Origin: Clusia tigrina
Taxonomy: Eukaryota > Arthropoda > Insecta > Diptera > Clusiidae
NCBI GenBank assembly: GCA_920105625.2
Contig: OV050032.1
Coordinates: 196,617,291-196,681,290, forward strand
Direction: 5' to 3'
DNA length: 64,000 bases
The position numbers and the translations under genes were made by a program. Of the stretch, positions 1-13,133 are shown piece by piece (positions within the stretch are counted from its first letter, which is position 1; every line of letters starts with the position of its first letter). The notes under the pieces were generated by a model. That model saw only the letters and a program-made list of their open reading frames with translations. It was not told the origin of the DNA and searched no databases.

Positions 1-2229
1 TGGATTTCTATTTTGGCTCTTTTATAAGATGCACACTTCCGCAGCTCTTTATTCGTGCCGGAAGGTGGCTGCAATTCAAAGCTGGCGGCGCAGCATGGCA
101 TACGCTTAAGTTCCGCTTTAGCTGAAGTTAATGTGCGATGCTTTTTGTCTTGTAGTAGTTTCGTTACTACTGTGTTTACGATGGCTGTTGCTGCACAACA
201 ACAACAACAAAAAAGCATCCAACAAGAATAGCAACGACAACACCAATAACGACTACAACGACAGGCTATTAATGTTGAGCAATATTTTTATGCTTGTTTG
301 CAGCATGTTGATCTGTCCCGCCGTTCCGCTGTCCTGCCATTTGTCTGCTTCTCCGTCTGTCTGCACTTTTAATCGGGTTCATGAATTTTTTGCTTGTGTC
401 AGGATCAAATGTTTTTCTAGCAAACTCTTCTGCTGCTCCTAATGCTGCCTCTATAGAGCTCGTTTTTGTTCTGCACTGTTTCTTGTTGTGGTTGTTTTTA
501 TTGTTGCTGTATCAGCATCGAGTTCAGCACGTGTCGCTGACAAACTTGCATACGTGCGCATCTCTTCTTACTGCGATTTGCGGTTTAGCTCAAGTTGGCG
601 CAGTTTTTACTACTATGCTAGAAGAATTTCGTAAGTACATGTGACAATGCACAAAGACTTGCCTGCCGAGTTCAAGGAGGATAACGAGGCACTTTTTTGT
701 TTTTGGGATTTCTCTGTGGCAAGGATGAAGAACTGATACCTTGCCGTAAATTGTTTATAATCGGTTTTTGAAATGCATGCACAATCGCAGGCATTTCAAG
801 TGGCAAGTGGCAACTTTTTCAACCGCATACTTGCAAAATGTGTCGTTGACAGGGAGAGTGCGAATGGTGGAAGACAGCCAAGTCCAGCGATCTGCGTATT
901 TCTTGATGTATTATATGAGAGCTCAATATACGAGGTTCCTTTTGTAAATTGAATGTGATCCTTGTGGCAAGATAATTCCCCCTAAATTTTCACAGGGTTC
1001 ACCTTAAGCCTTTCACTTAGGGAGAGCTGACGGCAGGGTGATCTGTAATAGTGGACGTATCATATTTGCTTCTTTCATAGTCATACAGGTGCAACAGTTT
1101 AGACCTAGCGTGATCTCTACGAAATCTTGTCAGGATATATATTAAAAGGTTCAACAAATAAAAGATACGAAAAAAAGATTATATTCCAATCACGAACGTT
1201 AAAAAAATTAATGAAGGAATCTTATACACAATATCAAAGTTCAGTAAATCCCCAGTCCAAAGCGCAGCCCTTCTATGTCGCGTTGCGAGCATCGACTGCC
1301 TGCCTTTCATTCGCCAGAATATTCGGCTCTCCTTTAATCGTCGTAGTGGCTTCCTTGTCGTTGACAATCTTTTGTAGCTTTGTATCAAGAAGTGTACTTG
1401 AATGGTCTTACAGCTTTTTTTATAGCTATTTTAAATATATTAACTATTTTCATCCATATAAGCTTGGAAACAAAGAGAAAGTTGATTAGAAACTCCAAGG
1501 AATACTTGACGATTAGTTTCAATGATCTTGTATCTCGGCAGACATATAGAGGTAAAGTTTAGACTACTGTCAAGTTTGGCCCGATCTCTCCTGTACTTAA
1601 ATGTTGTTTGCGATTCGATGAGAATGGAAATCAAAACTACGATCGTAGTCTGATTATAATAGAAATAGCGAAAGTTGTGTTTTCATAAGAAGGATAATCC
1701 AGAACTCAGTTGCCAAATATAAATAAGCACATCACACTGCTTGAGGGACGATTGTTGAAAGGATCAGTTTTTTTAGTATGGATCAATGACCGATGCAATT
1801 CTGTGGTATTAACTGGACAATGTGCAGAAAGCGTATGGCATCAATAATTTAGAACACACATTTTCTGCACATTTACCTGGAAAAAACTTCCAGCCTTAAG
1901 GCTGGAGCCCAAATTGACGACATCTTTTCCCGCCCATAACAATCAAATAGAAAGGTACCTCTATGCATGTTTATACAAAGTGTTAGGGAACTTAAACGGA
2001 TTTATAGCAATCTTATAACATACTATCCACCCTTCAGTTTGCTTTAAAATTTTACTATATGTTTATTGAACTTGGAGCAAAAAATTTTCGTGAATTGGGG
2101 GTTTCCTTTTCCGATATAAATGCAGACTTAATACAACAAGTAAACATATTCAAGGCTAATGGGATACATATGCAGCACTTCTATCTCTGCCACACATATT
2201 TTCAAGTTAAAACGTTTAGTCGGAATCAA
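1..2229. other. Non-coding stretch, no gene recognised
   Basis: I see no convincing gene here. Short open frames exist on both strands but have no domain, no codon bias and no homology I recognise. CAA-type low complexity (about 198-260) is typical of fly intergenic or intronic DNA. A degraded repeat or an unrecognised exon cannot be excluded. Confidence 0.6.
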
Positions 2230-2359
2230 TGTGAATTTCTGGTATAGTGTCGTGAATGAGACGGGAAGAAGTTCATGCGAGTAGAGATTGAAAAAGGAGC
2301 AGAAGTCATCACAAAATATTCCAATTAAATACATCACTCTATTCATGCCCACAAAACAT
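2230..2359 (+). repeat. Dispersed repeat pair, copy 1
   Basis: About 130 bases match 4810-4938 in the same orientation with scattered substitutions. Both run from a TGTGAATTTCTG-like start to a CCACAAAACA end. No coding domain is visible. The open frames on the minus strand in both copies are similar only because the DNA is. Probably a fragment of an unclassified interspersed element. Confidence 0.75.
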
Positions 2360-4809
2360 ATTTCAAAGTACGGGATATACAAAAGATTTGCTGGGCTTAT
2401 AACTGAGATTTGCAGACATTGGGTCTAACAGTAGATTGCTGATGCTTTCTTAGCATTCAGGGACGTTGGCAGAAATACCAACATTGCATGTTTCTTTGGT
2501 CACATATCTCAGGTATCTGACTGATGGATTATACATAGTTGAATTTGTTTCTTAATTGCTGTTCATGTATGATTTTATTCAGTAAGTTATCAAGTAAAAC
2601 CACCTGTACGCTTATTGATATATCTCTAACATAATGTCAAACAAACTGTCTGGAGTTGTCTAGAGTTACAGATATTTGTATATAAGCATAAATTTAACCA
2701 GTTGCCATTTCCTAGCTTAGAGTCATGTAGAGTCAACACTTTTGACTGTTATTGTAAACGATATCAGTGGTTATAGAACCATTAACCATATTCAAGGATT
2801 TATTTGCCTCATATCCCCCTACATAATTTGCCTACATATCCGTACATAGGCCCACTATTTGAGCATAATTTTACTCTCTGTATTTTACACTTCGAGTTGT
2901 GTCTTATAATCCATGGTAATGCCAATACTACAGACTACTTATCGCAGCTGGCTTCACTGAAATCTGGTTCAGAGCCTCTTCGATTTACAAACAGTCCTCG
3001 AGAGTTCGTTGCCGGCCCTACACGTCGATATCCTTTCAAATAATAACAGCAAAAATAACGTTAATACTTCCCCGCCAACGGGTTTGTTTACATTTCAGTG
3101 TTAATTGCTGAAGTGACAAAATGGTTGCTTGCTTGTGTTTGCTTGCATATTTTAGTGCCAATCTTTTGCTGAGTCTCCAGATTTGATATTACGCAGATCA
3201 TTCGCATCTGCGAGTTTTACGACTTTCTGCACACACCCCAACTGCTTTTTGTACAACAACATTAATATTCATTGGCATCAAATAAGCAAAACACAACGGA
3301 AAAAGGCAAAAAAAAAGAACCACCCGCCACACAACAACAGTAACAACAACAGCATAAGTGGCAGCAAGTGCAGTGCAGCTGATAAAATGACGGCGCCGCC
3401 GTTGCTGCATGAAGCAATGGCTACAATGCGAATGCACATTCCACTATTTTTATGCGGTTTTTCACTGGCTTGTTTTGTTGTTGTTGTTGTGGTTGTCATT
3501 GTTGTTGTTCGCTTTGCGGCATTGTTTTGCATTAGAAAATCGGGGTATTTATTTACATACCAGCAGCAGAAGCAGCAGAAGCAGCAGCAGCAGCAATAAC
3601 AGCACAATATGGGGGAATGGGGTCTTTTTATTTTCGCAGCAAATATGAATTGTGGCACCATCATCAAAACAACAGCAACAGCAGAAGTTACAACACAGCA
3701 GCTACAAAAACAATACAGAACCACAACAACATCAAGGGCTGAAGTAGCAACAGGAGCAGCAGCAGGAACAGCAGCAGGAACAGCAGCAGGAGCAGCAGCA
3801 GCGGTAGTAGCATTAACCGCAACACACACAGACAGTGGCGCTGAAAATCGTGCATTAGCGGGTTCTGATTTAGGTCAGTGGAGCTGCTCACTTGGTGGTT
3901 TGGTACTTGGCTGGCTGTGCGCTTCAAGGATTTCATTTGAGTGCCATTGAATAAATGGTTATGCGGCGTGGTGCTCGGCCGGCGGTAGGGGCAACGCTTA
4001 GAAACTTGTGCAAAATAATTTGTTATTTAGTCCGTTCTGTGAAATGGTGTCAGAAATTATGAAATTAACATTTTTTGTTCGCCGATCCGATTTTATAAAA
4101 ATAAACTGTGTAGAGTAGTAAATGAGACGATGGAAGGGCAGCAGTAGGTGCGGAGAAGTTTGGATGTAGCATTTTGAAAACACTTCTCTGTGTTTTGAAT
4201 GAGTTTTTGCTTCTTATGAATATTCTTGGATTTGCTTTCGGATTGTGAATGAACTAGTCAAGAGGCTCCTTTTTAGTGCTATTGAGAAATAATATTTTCA
4301 TGAAATTTTGTGGATTAAACTATACACAGATAAAGCTATAACCGAATACTGCATAAAGGGATATACCAGATTGCCTTTGGAAATGTGGTGTATTTGTTAA
4401 ATTGTCCAAGTTTAGTCATTTTATATATTAAAATATACATTCATGTTATTTGAATACTCCTGAGAGGAACATAAAACTGATATCTGGATTTTAGGCATAG
4501 GGATGTCCTGGAAGGATACATTTTTATAATGCACTTTTGCGTTTCACAACTTTCAAATTAAGTGTAAATGAAGTTTTATTGCACGCTGTCTTTTGTAGTA
4601 GTATTCTACTTTTCGTAATGTTGTTGACTCGTCAAGAGGATAGATGACATTATATGCCTCATACCTATGACAGTGGCAGAGAGAAAGGACAGGGAGATAA
4701 CATTACTAATGACTTATAGCTAATAAAATATATTAGTAGGGAGAACGCGACATAAACAGCCACGCATATCATATATTATATGCATATCAAATACATACGC
4801 ATATATTAT
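2360..4809. other. Non-coding stretch with CAA/CAG low complexity
   Basis: No gene is recognised. About 3310-3830 is dense in CAA, CAG and GTT triplets. This keeps several frames open on both strands and yields Q-, A- and V-rich conceptual peptides, which is a composition effect. The remainder is AT-rich and featureless. Confidence 0.55.
3555..3805. repeat. CAG/CAA triplet-rich tract
   Basis: Runs of AGCAGCAG and AACAACA triplets alternate with GCAGCAGGAACAG units near 3750-3800. All frames stay open without a credible protein. Typical neuro-/regulatory-intron-like low complexity of flies. Confidence 0.7.
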
Positions 4810-4938
4810 TGTGAATTTCTGATATGGTGTCGTGAATGAGAAGGGAAGAAGTTCATGTGAGTGGAGTTTGAAGAAGGAGCAGAACACATCACAAAATATT
4901 CCAATTAAATACATCACTCTACTCATGTCCACAAAACA
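4810..4938 (+). repeat. Dispersed repeat pair, copy 2
   Basis: Matches 2230-2359 over nearly its whole length, same orientation. It lies about 100 bases from the Jockey-type RT remnant (minus strand, from 5040), so the pair could be a non-coding part of an element that also left that remnant. That link is inference. Confidence 0.75.
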
Positions 4939-5039
4939 CGATATGAAAATAATGTTTATTCTCCGAATGCATCTTCCTCCTCATGGCCCCTCAAGCGCGT
5001 ATTTCGCTATATCAAAAGAAAATGTTAAAACCTATGTGG

Positions 5040-5479
5040 AAGTTCGGTGGATGGGATTCGCTTTAGTCTTCTTTGTGGGAAATTTTCCACTCCCGATAGT
5101 TGTCGCTTATGAGGATTTTCAAGGGTCTTTAGACGCTCCGTGTATTTACTGCTACATTTTTTATGGTCTCCTCCACCGTGTCAATATTCAAGTCATTGTG
5201 AATATCTTCATTCGTCATGCAGTCTTCGTTATTGCACGGAGAATTTTTGATGGTGCTATTTCGATCAGTTGCCTTGCTCGCAGTCCCCCAGATTTCTATG
5301 TCGTATTTCCATATTGGTATGATTATTGTCTTATATGTTCTTTGCTTAATACGAGTATGTAGTGATAATTTGTAACTTTTTCCTAGTAGGCACCTTAATT
5401 GCCTGAATTTGTTTCTTACCTCGTATAAATATTCTTTTTGATAAAAGCAGCGACTTCTCTCACAATCATAATCGCACAT
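5040..5479 (-). pseudogene. Jockey-type non-LTR reverse transcriptase, C-terminal remnant
   Basis: The minus frame 5479-5129 reads like the thumb/C-terminal part of a Jockey-clade ORF2: LRCLLGKSYKLSL, then TYKTIIIPIWKYDIEIWGTA (family pattern Y+S...PIW.YG.QLWG.A), then a TNEDIHNDLNIDTVEE-like segment (family: N..IH.DL.I.TV.EEI). Downstream, after stops and a frame change, RRLKRIPSTEL matches the usual RRLKR...L end of the protein. Fingers, palm and endonuclease are absent, so this is a 5'-truncated, frameshifted fragment. The order of motifs is seen directly; the clade is inferred from the lack of RNase H after the thumb. Confidence 0.75.
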
Positions 5480-8114
5480 TTTATTTTTAAAAGATTAAAG
5501 CAAGAAGAAAGGCGCTACCTCATGCATTTTTGAGTATAGTACTGAATCAATCAGTGCATTGAACATAAAAAATATAATAATTGTTTTTTTTAGTTATATT
5601 TAAATTGTGGTCTGGTATAGTGAAATCCCTTCCAGCCACATTCTGATGCCAATCTAGTGTTGAAGAAAAAATTTCCAGTATTTTAGTTTGTCACACTCTT
5701 TTTTATACGCGAGTATTGCTTGAATGGTATCTTTAACTTTAGAAAAGCTGTACGCTTTCAACAAATTGATCAAACGAAACGGGATGTATTTGATTAGGCT
5801 TCTAAAGAAATAACCCAATCAAAATTGGACTGAGAAATTGCCAATTACATATAACCACTTCTTATAATAAAATTGGCATTTCTTTGAAGCCTGCTTTCAT
5901 AGTAGAATGCGAACTTTTAATTACCAATTACAATTTTCATATATTAGCGTAAGAGAGTGATTTTGCTCATCCCTGATATACAGCGAGGCGTGAGATTGCG
6001 ATGTGTCAAAGACGGCTGTGTCGGAGGCATTGGTGGGGTGCACCTAACCGTCCAAGCGCTTCGGCGGGAACACGCAGCATATGCGAAGCCGCTCACACTG
6101 CAGCGTATAAACAAATGCCACGATTAAATGTCTGGAAGTAATCTTTTATATTTCGTGTGCTATTTTTTGGCTTTTTCTATTTTCAAAATAAAGTGCGAAC
6201 TTTTCTTTGGGTGGGTTTTTTTTATTTCGAATTGCGCGTATTTAGTAAAATTTGTATTTGTTCGTTTGTTTGTCCAATTTTTCGCGATATTTTTTTAGCA
6301 CGTCTGCCGTATCACAATCAGAGTAAGTTGTGCCAGTGTTGCCAAACTCGCGTCAGCTGTTGCAACATGAAAAGTCAAAAAGTAAACTTTTCCGCCACTT
6401 ACGAATACTGTGCAAGCGCTTCTGCTACCGCTGCTGGTGTTAGAGCTGCTCTTGCTGCAGCTGTGCCTGCTGCTGCTGTCGCCACTGTTTGTGTAACGTA
6501 ATAAATCTTTGTATGCGCACACAAATAGAAAAGAAAATGCGATTAAGCGAATTTCATTTGCCCTTCAATGGAGAATTTTTTCGCGCTTTTTCACCGGCAG
6601 CCGCCACAGCTGCGTCACAGTTACTTGACAAATGGTTTTGATTTCGATTTCGATTTCGATTCTTATATTCAATTTGCCTTCATTGCCACTGATGAAAAGG
6701 TAAATAGCAGTGTGTGCATGCAGGTGAACATCATTTTCCCTGCAATTTGTCAATTTTTTCTTTGGTGGAATTTTATCCATGGAAAATTTTTGCATTTGTG
6801 ACATTCTTCAAAGTAACAAAATAGCAATGATTGTTTAAATTCTTCATGAAATAATTTCCGATGCAGAAAAAATCAGCAAATCAGTGAAAAAATCGCATAC
6901 TGCTACAATGTCATACGGCATGCTTTGTCTGAATTACTTTTAAAGGAATTGAAGGGGAATGTTGCACACCGTTGCGTATGAGTAACATTATTTCTACAAC
7001 AAGGGAACCGAACACAAATAAGTGAATGACGAATAAAATCGCTATTTTTATGCCACTGCTGTCAGTGGCAGTGCTGCTTGTTATGGCATGCAACAAACAT
7101 GAATGGCGCTGCAACCATATTACAACAACAAACATTCCAATAATAACCGCATTCACCCTACACTGAGGTGGTAGGGGAACGTGCACAGCCAATGAAACCA
7201 TTTGCAGTAGCTCAGTGTGTCACTATGAATGAGGTAAGTAGTGACAAGCTATGAAAAGCAGAGGAGCAGCCTTTGAGAAAAGGTATGCAGGCTTCAGAAA
7301 GCGACGTGATCAGGGAGATGGAGAGGTTAAAATGGAATGAACAACTAAGTGGCGAAGAGACAAATTAGGGAGCAGTACTTCAATCAAAGACTTGAGGAAC
7401 TATAAATATGTGACACTGCTACGAATGAATTTTAGGTGGATTTATACATCTGTTAGGATATGACTCATCTATTAAAGTGCGGAAGATGGCAGGAATTACA
7501 GGACTTAAAATGGCATCATCGACAAATTTTCTTCCTTTTTCCTGTCGTTGTTTTTATAAATTCCAGGTATACCAGTTTTGGGCAATTAACCGATTTCATT
7601 GTATCGTAGTAGCCATAGAAGGGGAAATATTTTACATTCTTCTTCATAGTTTAAGACTCACTCTTCAAACTTTGTTATAGAGATTCAAATTTTGAGCCCC
7701 AAATGGTTGTAGTAAATGGTTCATTTTTTTAGTTTTTGAAGTCTGCGGACGAAGGTGAAAGGAAACTGGATATGAGAGGATACTAAATACATAAAAAATT
7801 ATAAAAATTCACTTTGCAAAAAATATTCCACTATTTATCGTTTTTCCAATTAATAAAAACAATTAATTTTCGTGTCTGAATTTATATTGAAATTTGTGAA
7901 AAATTTGAAGAATTAAATCATTTGCTGCGCTCAAAACTTTTCCAAATTTAATATAAACAAGGGAGTAAGGCACACGAGAAACTTTGGAGCTTCTACTATG
8001 TCTATGACCCGCAATATCACATTTGGGAGCCACCTGGTTCGAAGCAGGTAGCACAACTAGGGATAGCTCCAATCTTAAGACTTGCTAAGAGCGTCTCCCT
8101 GTTCAACGATACAT
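5480..8114. other. Non-coding stretch
   Basis: No gene is recognised. A slightly GC-richer island lies at about 5960-6120 and a short CTG-rich patch at about 6418-6490. The mirrored open frames at 6565-6804 on both strands come from a GATTTC repeat and AT-rich DNA. About 7950-8100 precedes a LINE-like 3' end (next entry) and may belong to the same insertion. Confidence 0.5.
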
Positions 8115-8201
8115 ACTATAGCTCTTAAATGGATAGCCATCTGGCGCCGCAAAGGACGTTGCAGATCTATGTGTGGCCTTCACCTACCTACCTAACCTAA
8201 C
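8115..8201 (+). repeat. Retroelement 3'-end-like repeat ending in ACCT units
   Basis: It begins ACTATAGCTCTTAAATGGAT and ends CACCTACCTACCTAACC. The same sequence is present inverted at 13134-13226. The ACCTACCT terminus is shared with the LINE insertions ending at 41288 and 43270, so this is probably a LINE 3' untranslated end whose coding part was lost. Confidence 0.65.
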
Positions 8202-8792
8202 ATAGTATAAACAAATAATTTTTACAATTATATTACCGCTCAGTTGACCAATTAGATATACTGTAAGGTACTTTTACTTGCATCGTGTTTTTGGCGACCA
8301 CCTCAATAGTTCCTGTGCAGCAACTACCATGCACAATACAAATTTCATAGCAGCCAATTAGGCGTAAACGCCTTTCATTGGTAAATTAAGTGTATTTCCA
8401 ATTAAGATCAATACAAACACCATTTATACTCGTGATTAAAGCACACCACAAGGTCCTGTGAGCGTAGCTAAAATTTTTTCAAGGCATTCACGCTATGGAT
8501 TGAAGCGCACATTAACTTCGTTGAGCCCGAAAGGCATACTTTTTGGCACATATTTTATGTGCTACGAGCAATTTTTTGGTGGTTTTGCTGTATTTGCGCT
8601 AGTTTTTGCTGTTGCCGTTTCAATGGATATAAATCCTTCACATAAAACTTGCTCTGCTGCTGACATTTACAATTGAAATTTGTGGCATTTCTTTTGATGC
8701 AACGTCAAATAAATTGTAATGGAGTCTTGTGTCTATGTGTGGTGGGTGTGATTGTGTCAGTTGGCTATGTCAATGCGCTTCTGAGTGAGCGA

Positions 8793-8823
<31 letters not shown>

Positions 8824-10267
8824 CCTACAAATATGCAGACGTGACAAAATAATATTTGAAATTTGCTGCTGCTACCCTAGCAAATCCGCACAAAAAATAC
8901 GTGATGAGTGTTTGCGCTTTAGATTTTTATCTTCAAATCTTATTTAAAGTACTTCAAGTTTTATTAATATTTGGAACTCGCATAAGAAACTTCAAAATGT
9001 GGGTCTAGTCGCTCAGTTAAGTGGTTGTAATTTACTGCATAATAACATTTTAAATTAAGCGGTTGGATACGATGCGGTGAACAGTTACTGTAACTTTTGT
9101 CAATGGGGGTTTCCTTTATTTTGAATTGTTCACAAAAGTTTATTTTTGTGGAGAAGATGCAGAATGTTTATGGAGAAGATGCAGAATAATAGTTGAGTAT
9201 CAAAACTGTAGTTGTATTGTGGTTCGAGTATAATGCATAGTATACTCCAGTATAAAGTGAAAAACTCTATAAGGGAGCCATTTGGCACATCCTTAGGATC
9301 ACAAATTTCAACTGTCAATTATTCAGGTAAGAATGTGGGATTAAGTTCTGATCCGATCTTACATAGACAGTCATTATGGGGTGAAAGTTTACATTTTATA
9401 TAGAAATACAAATTCTGATTGCATCCACACTACTAGCTAGGAGTATATAAGAGTCATACATTTAGCTTTAATATTTATTTGGAATATAATTTTGGGTAAA
9501 TTCTTTTCATACTTTTTAAATTATAATTTCATTTCCATTAAGTACTTGCACCACATTTCCTGAAACATCTCGGCCAAAGTTTCGCAAATGCCGGCTTCTT
9601 AGTCATGGTGTATTTGTGGTTTGACAGGTAGATCACACAAAAAGCAGTCAGAGTCGTCAAATTCCATGATTCTGGTGGCCAATTCGCACAGATAAGTTTT
9701 GGAATTAATCAATTTGAATTCTGGTCTGGGATCTTTTGATGCACCAGTTAGATTTGTTGCAAATTTTCTGAATCACAATAAGGTTATAATGTTCCTAAAT
9801 ATCGAAACAAGTGCGTATTTGAAGAAGACCATTTATGTATATTAGAAAAAAGAGATGCTCTGCTTCTAATTCCTGTGGAGCGCACCTGGTGAGTTCTCTC
9901 CAGCAATACATTTTGCCAGTACTTTAATACGCTTTGTAAATTTTGTGGCTAGCTTTTTATGATCCGCTGTAGCAGAGCTCTTGCAGTGCGCTATTGCAAT
10001 TAATGTTATAATTGTGCTATCATTAATGAACACCAAGATTTACTCGGTCACATCTATGAAACCAGTTGAACAGTTACGGCTGTCAGTAATCAGGAGGAAG
10101 AGGAGCTAAATTTGTCGTTATAGACCATTTTTCTATTATCATTAATCAAACAGTTTTCATTTCTTTACATTAACTTTCTTTTTTATTATGGATAAATTTG
10201 CCAAAAACGTACTCCACTTTGGTTTGCTTGAATTTACTTGAGGAAATATTTACATAAGATATATATG
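8202..10267. other. Non-coding stretch with a GT microsatellite
   Basis: No gene is recognised. A (GT)n tract occupies about 8797-8822. About 9540-9780 has an exon-like feel but no open frame that I can identify. Confidence 0.5.
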
Positions 10268-10536
10268 ATGAGATTGTGTATTTTTTTTCCCTACTAAAAA
10301 TAGATTTAAAAAATTTGTAAGTACTGCATCCTTTGCTTAAACAATTTTTGAACTAAACTGAAACTTAAACAATTTTTGAACTAAACTGATTACAAGCTGG
10401 GAACTTTACATAGTCTTTTGTAAAGTTCCCAGCTTGTAATCGGTTTAGTTCCAAACTTGTTTAAGTGGACAAAGGCTGCAGTACTTACAAATTCTTTAAA
10501 TAAATTTTTAGTAAGGAAAAATACACAATCCCATAA
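10268..10536. repeat. Long imperfect inverted repeat (fold-back hairpin)
   Basis: Two arms of roughly 130 bases face each other. The innermost 23 bases (10388-10410 and 10419-10441) are perfectly complementary around an 8-base loop. The outer arms keep matching with mismatches: GATTGTGTATTTTT on the left against AAAAATACACAATC on the right. The left arm carries a tandem duplication of ACTTAAACAATTTTTGAACT-like sequence that is absent from the right. No ORF. It could be a fold-back MITE or an inverted duplication; no TSD was found. Confidence 0.85.
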
Positions 10537-11041
10537 TAAAGTTTCTTGGTTTTTTGTTTCTTATATTTTACCACTTCTAAAGACCTGATCCAGAGTTATT
10601 CGTTCAAACTGTCTGCTTATAAAACTTTCCTTGGGGAATCTTCATACGGTGTAAGCCAATATAAATTATAGTCTTAGCCATAATAGCAGCTGAAAGCCTG
10701 TTTGAGATTCTCACAAACTATTGGAGGACATTTGAGAAGATGCATATGTGTATATATGACATCACGGTCATTATTGTCGGCCCTTCTATTTGCGAATTAT
10801 TTAAAATTCTTTAGATCACTGGTGGCTGTGGTATGCGATTACAATGATGTAGTACCAGTATGGAGTGTAGTGAAGCCGTTTAATGTAAATTTTTCATCTT
10901 GCAACATTTTTGTTTTTTTGTTTGGAATTCATTTGAAGAAATTGTAGTGTAAGTGTTGGATGTTAATGTTAACTGAAGGTAAGGAGTCGATGACCTCCTC
11001 AGCTTTCACAGGGGGTGCAAGCCAATATACTTTATATATAT
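10537..11041. other. Non-coding stretch
   Basis: No gene is recognised. The phrase GTGCAAGCCAATATA near 11020 resembles GTGTAAGCCAATATA near 10650, possibly traces of an old local duplication. Confidence 0.5.
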
Positions 11042-11269
11042 TGTTACGAAACTGCCCTCCTGTTTATTCTAACTCTCAATACTCGAATTCGTACCACTGG
11101 ACTGTGTAGTAATCAAACAATCGCTGGTTAAATTAAAATAATAACATTTATTTAATTATTGCAATTTACACACACACACACACACACACTTTATCTTATA
11201 TACACTTCTCGCGTGGTGAAACGCAATGAGTAGAAGGTATCCTAAAAGTATGCAATCATTTCTGTTTCA
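11042..11269 (-). mobile_element. Solo LTR, copy A (internally deleted)
   Basis: Read on the minus strand it starts TGAAACAGAAATGATTGCAT and ends TTTCGTAACA, the termini of the LTR family found at 33858-37156, 41445-42514 and 46159-46641. A TATATAAG box (minus strand, 11195-11202) survives, but the region after it is deleted up to a (CA)n tract at about 11168-11190. The element then resumes in the U5-like end. Its first 30 bases resemble LTR copy C1 more than B, C2 and D, suggesting two subfamilies. I could not see a matching TSD. Confidence 0.75.
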
Positions 11270-11308
11270 CATGACTTGAGAAGAATGACTAATTTTTAAA
11301 ATAAGTGA

Positions 11309-11472
11309 CACCCCGAGGGTCGCAGGTTCAAATCCTGCCACAGGCTTGGTCTCCAAAATGCTTCTTTCCATAAAATCCTTTTCTCTTCGACTCAGAAGCC
11401 TCTGTAGCTAGTACTCAGTCCCCCAACACATTGCTTTCTTAATTAATTATGGTGTAAGATATACATAATAAT
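11309..11472 (+). mobile_element. tRNA-derived SINE, copy 2 (5'-truncated)
   Basis: The sequence starts at the equivalent of the SINE's anticodon region (CCCCGAGGGTCGCAGG). It keeps the pol III B box GGTTCAAATCC, then the family body, then a TAATAATAA tail. It matches 13779-14002. Imperfect flanking repeats AAAATAAGTGA (11298-11308) and AAAATGAGTGG (11473-11483) look like a mutated TSD. The 3' region contains GCTTTCTTAATTA, also found at the 3' end of the I-like LINE at 60 kb. Confidence 0.8.
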
Positions 11473-13133
11473 AAAATGAGTGGGTTCCTTGCGAGATATA
11501 CAATCGAAAGTCGTCGTCGTATTCCGGGCTTTTTGTGAACTAACTCTTATACAAATGTTTTGCTAATATTTGCACGCCACTCCATTAAATTATCTCTCTC
11601 CCTAAAAGTGAAATTCAAATCCAATTAAAGCTAAACATATTGTTTTCCCCCATTATTATATCATCCATATTCCGCGTTAATTAGAAATTGGTAAACAAAT
11701 GTTTTTCCTCATTATTCTATAAAACTCCGCACGTACGAGTATATCGTATCAACCGAATATGGTTGTTGGATGGCTTTGAGATATTGCGGAGAGAAGCACA
11801 AATGGACAGACAAAAATATGTCCAGATAGCATAATTCTCTTATGTAGTACATGTCACCACGCAAATAGGATTCGATCGCATTATCCCTTTTGCACAAAAA
11901 ATTAAATCCAAAAAAAAAAAACACATACGCAGGCCGAAATTAATCCGAAATGCCGAAAATTGCGTATTTTTATGCACTCTAAGCTCTAACAAAATATGCA
12001 GAGTAGGTTTAACTAACGCAGCCACTGCCAAATAAAAAACCAAAATAAATATATGAAATTTGTCGACTCGCTGCTAAAAATTTCATTTTATTTTTCGTAC
12101 TAAGCCAAATGAAAAGTATTCATATTTATGAACATTTTCGTAAAACCGAAAAAATATTTATTTACATTTGCTTTGAAATTTATGTGGAAAAGAACAAAAA
12201 ACGCAAAAATTCCAGCAAGAGCAAAAAAGAAGGCGGCCCGTATAAAATGTCGCTCTTTAATAAAAATATCCAGCATGTATTTTGGAAAAAATGACAGCAA
12301 AGTCGCTGGAAAACTGCACATAAAAAACTTGGAATGCAAATTTAAACATAAACCATACAATATTTAAAAGTGAATTTCTAGTAAATTTATTAAAAGTTGC
12401 ATACAATTTATTTTGACGTAAATACGAATTCATTGGGGGCAAAGCATTTTGCCGCATGCCACGCTTTCCTTTTTAGCACTCACACATAAATATCAAAAAT
12501 TTATTAGCGCTTCAAATTGATGTGAGATAAAAAGTGCGGATGCAGCTAAAAGAGCTTTTGGCGAACCCGAACATTGTCCCCTCAGCTCCCATGGTGCACT
12601 GGGGAATTTCACCGAGGATGGCCAAATACACACCAAAACAGACATCAGCCCTTAAATGGGTTAGAATAACTTCGTGTGTATAAAACTTTCTTTGTTGCTT
12701 CTGCCAACAAATAGGGAGTGAGTCCTTCAAAACCAATTCAATTTTCTTTCGAGTCCTCCGAACGTCCTAACAAAAGTCGATTCTACAGTTCAGCACAAGT
12801 GGTTCAGAACATTTATATACATATATAGAATAAATAAAGTAAATCATGAATGCCTCGATCCTTCGGCAAGAAGCAACCACAAATACCAAAAAGTTCAGCT
12901 GGCCAAAGGAAACTTCTAAACAGAAATCTTCAGGAATCCTGCATATTCATATAAAGTCTTTGAAGGAGCTGCCTCAAATCATATCAGTGAATAAAAGAAA
13001 AGTCATATTTCATAAGGGAAAGAAAAGAAAACACATGCACAGTGTTCCAATAACGGCAATTTTTTTTTAAATTTCCTACTGGGTATGTTTGCAAAAATTT
13101 GTTTGTCGGTATTTGATAAACATCATTGAAGCT
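11473..13133. other. Non-coding stretch
   Basis: AT-rich and lacking a recognised gene. An open frame at 12846-13070 (74 codons, basic) follows a TATATACATATATA-like stretch but has no recognisable domain and is not supported as a gene. Confidence 0.5.

Noticed and set aside
3278..3829. 183-codon minus-strand frame rich in Ala/Val/Cys
   Set aside because: Produced by CAG/CAA triplet repeats; overlapping frames on the other strand are open for the same reason, and no domain is seen.
6565..6804. Mirrored frames on both strands
   Set aside because: Caused by a GATTTC repeat and AT-rich sequence; neither reads as a protein.
12846..13070. 74-codon basic frame after a TATA-like stretch
   Set aside because: No domain and no coding bias. 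The A-rich sequence explains the Lys content, and TATA-like strings are common here.
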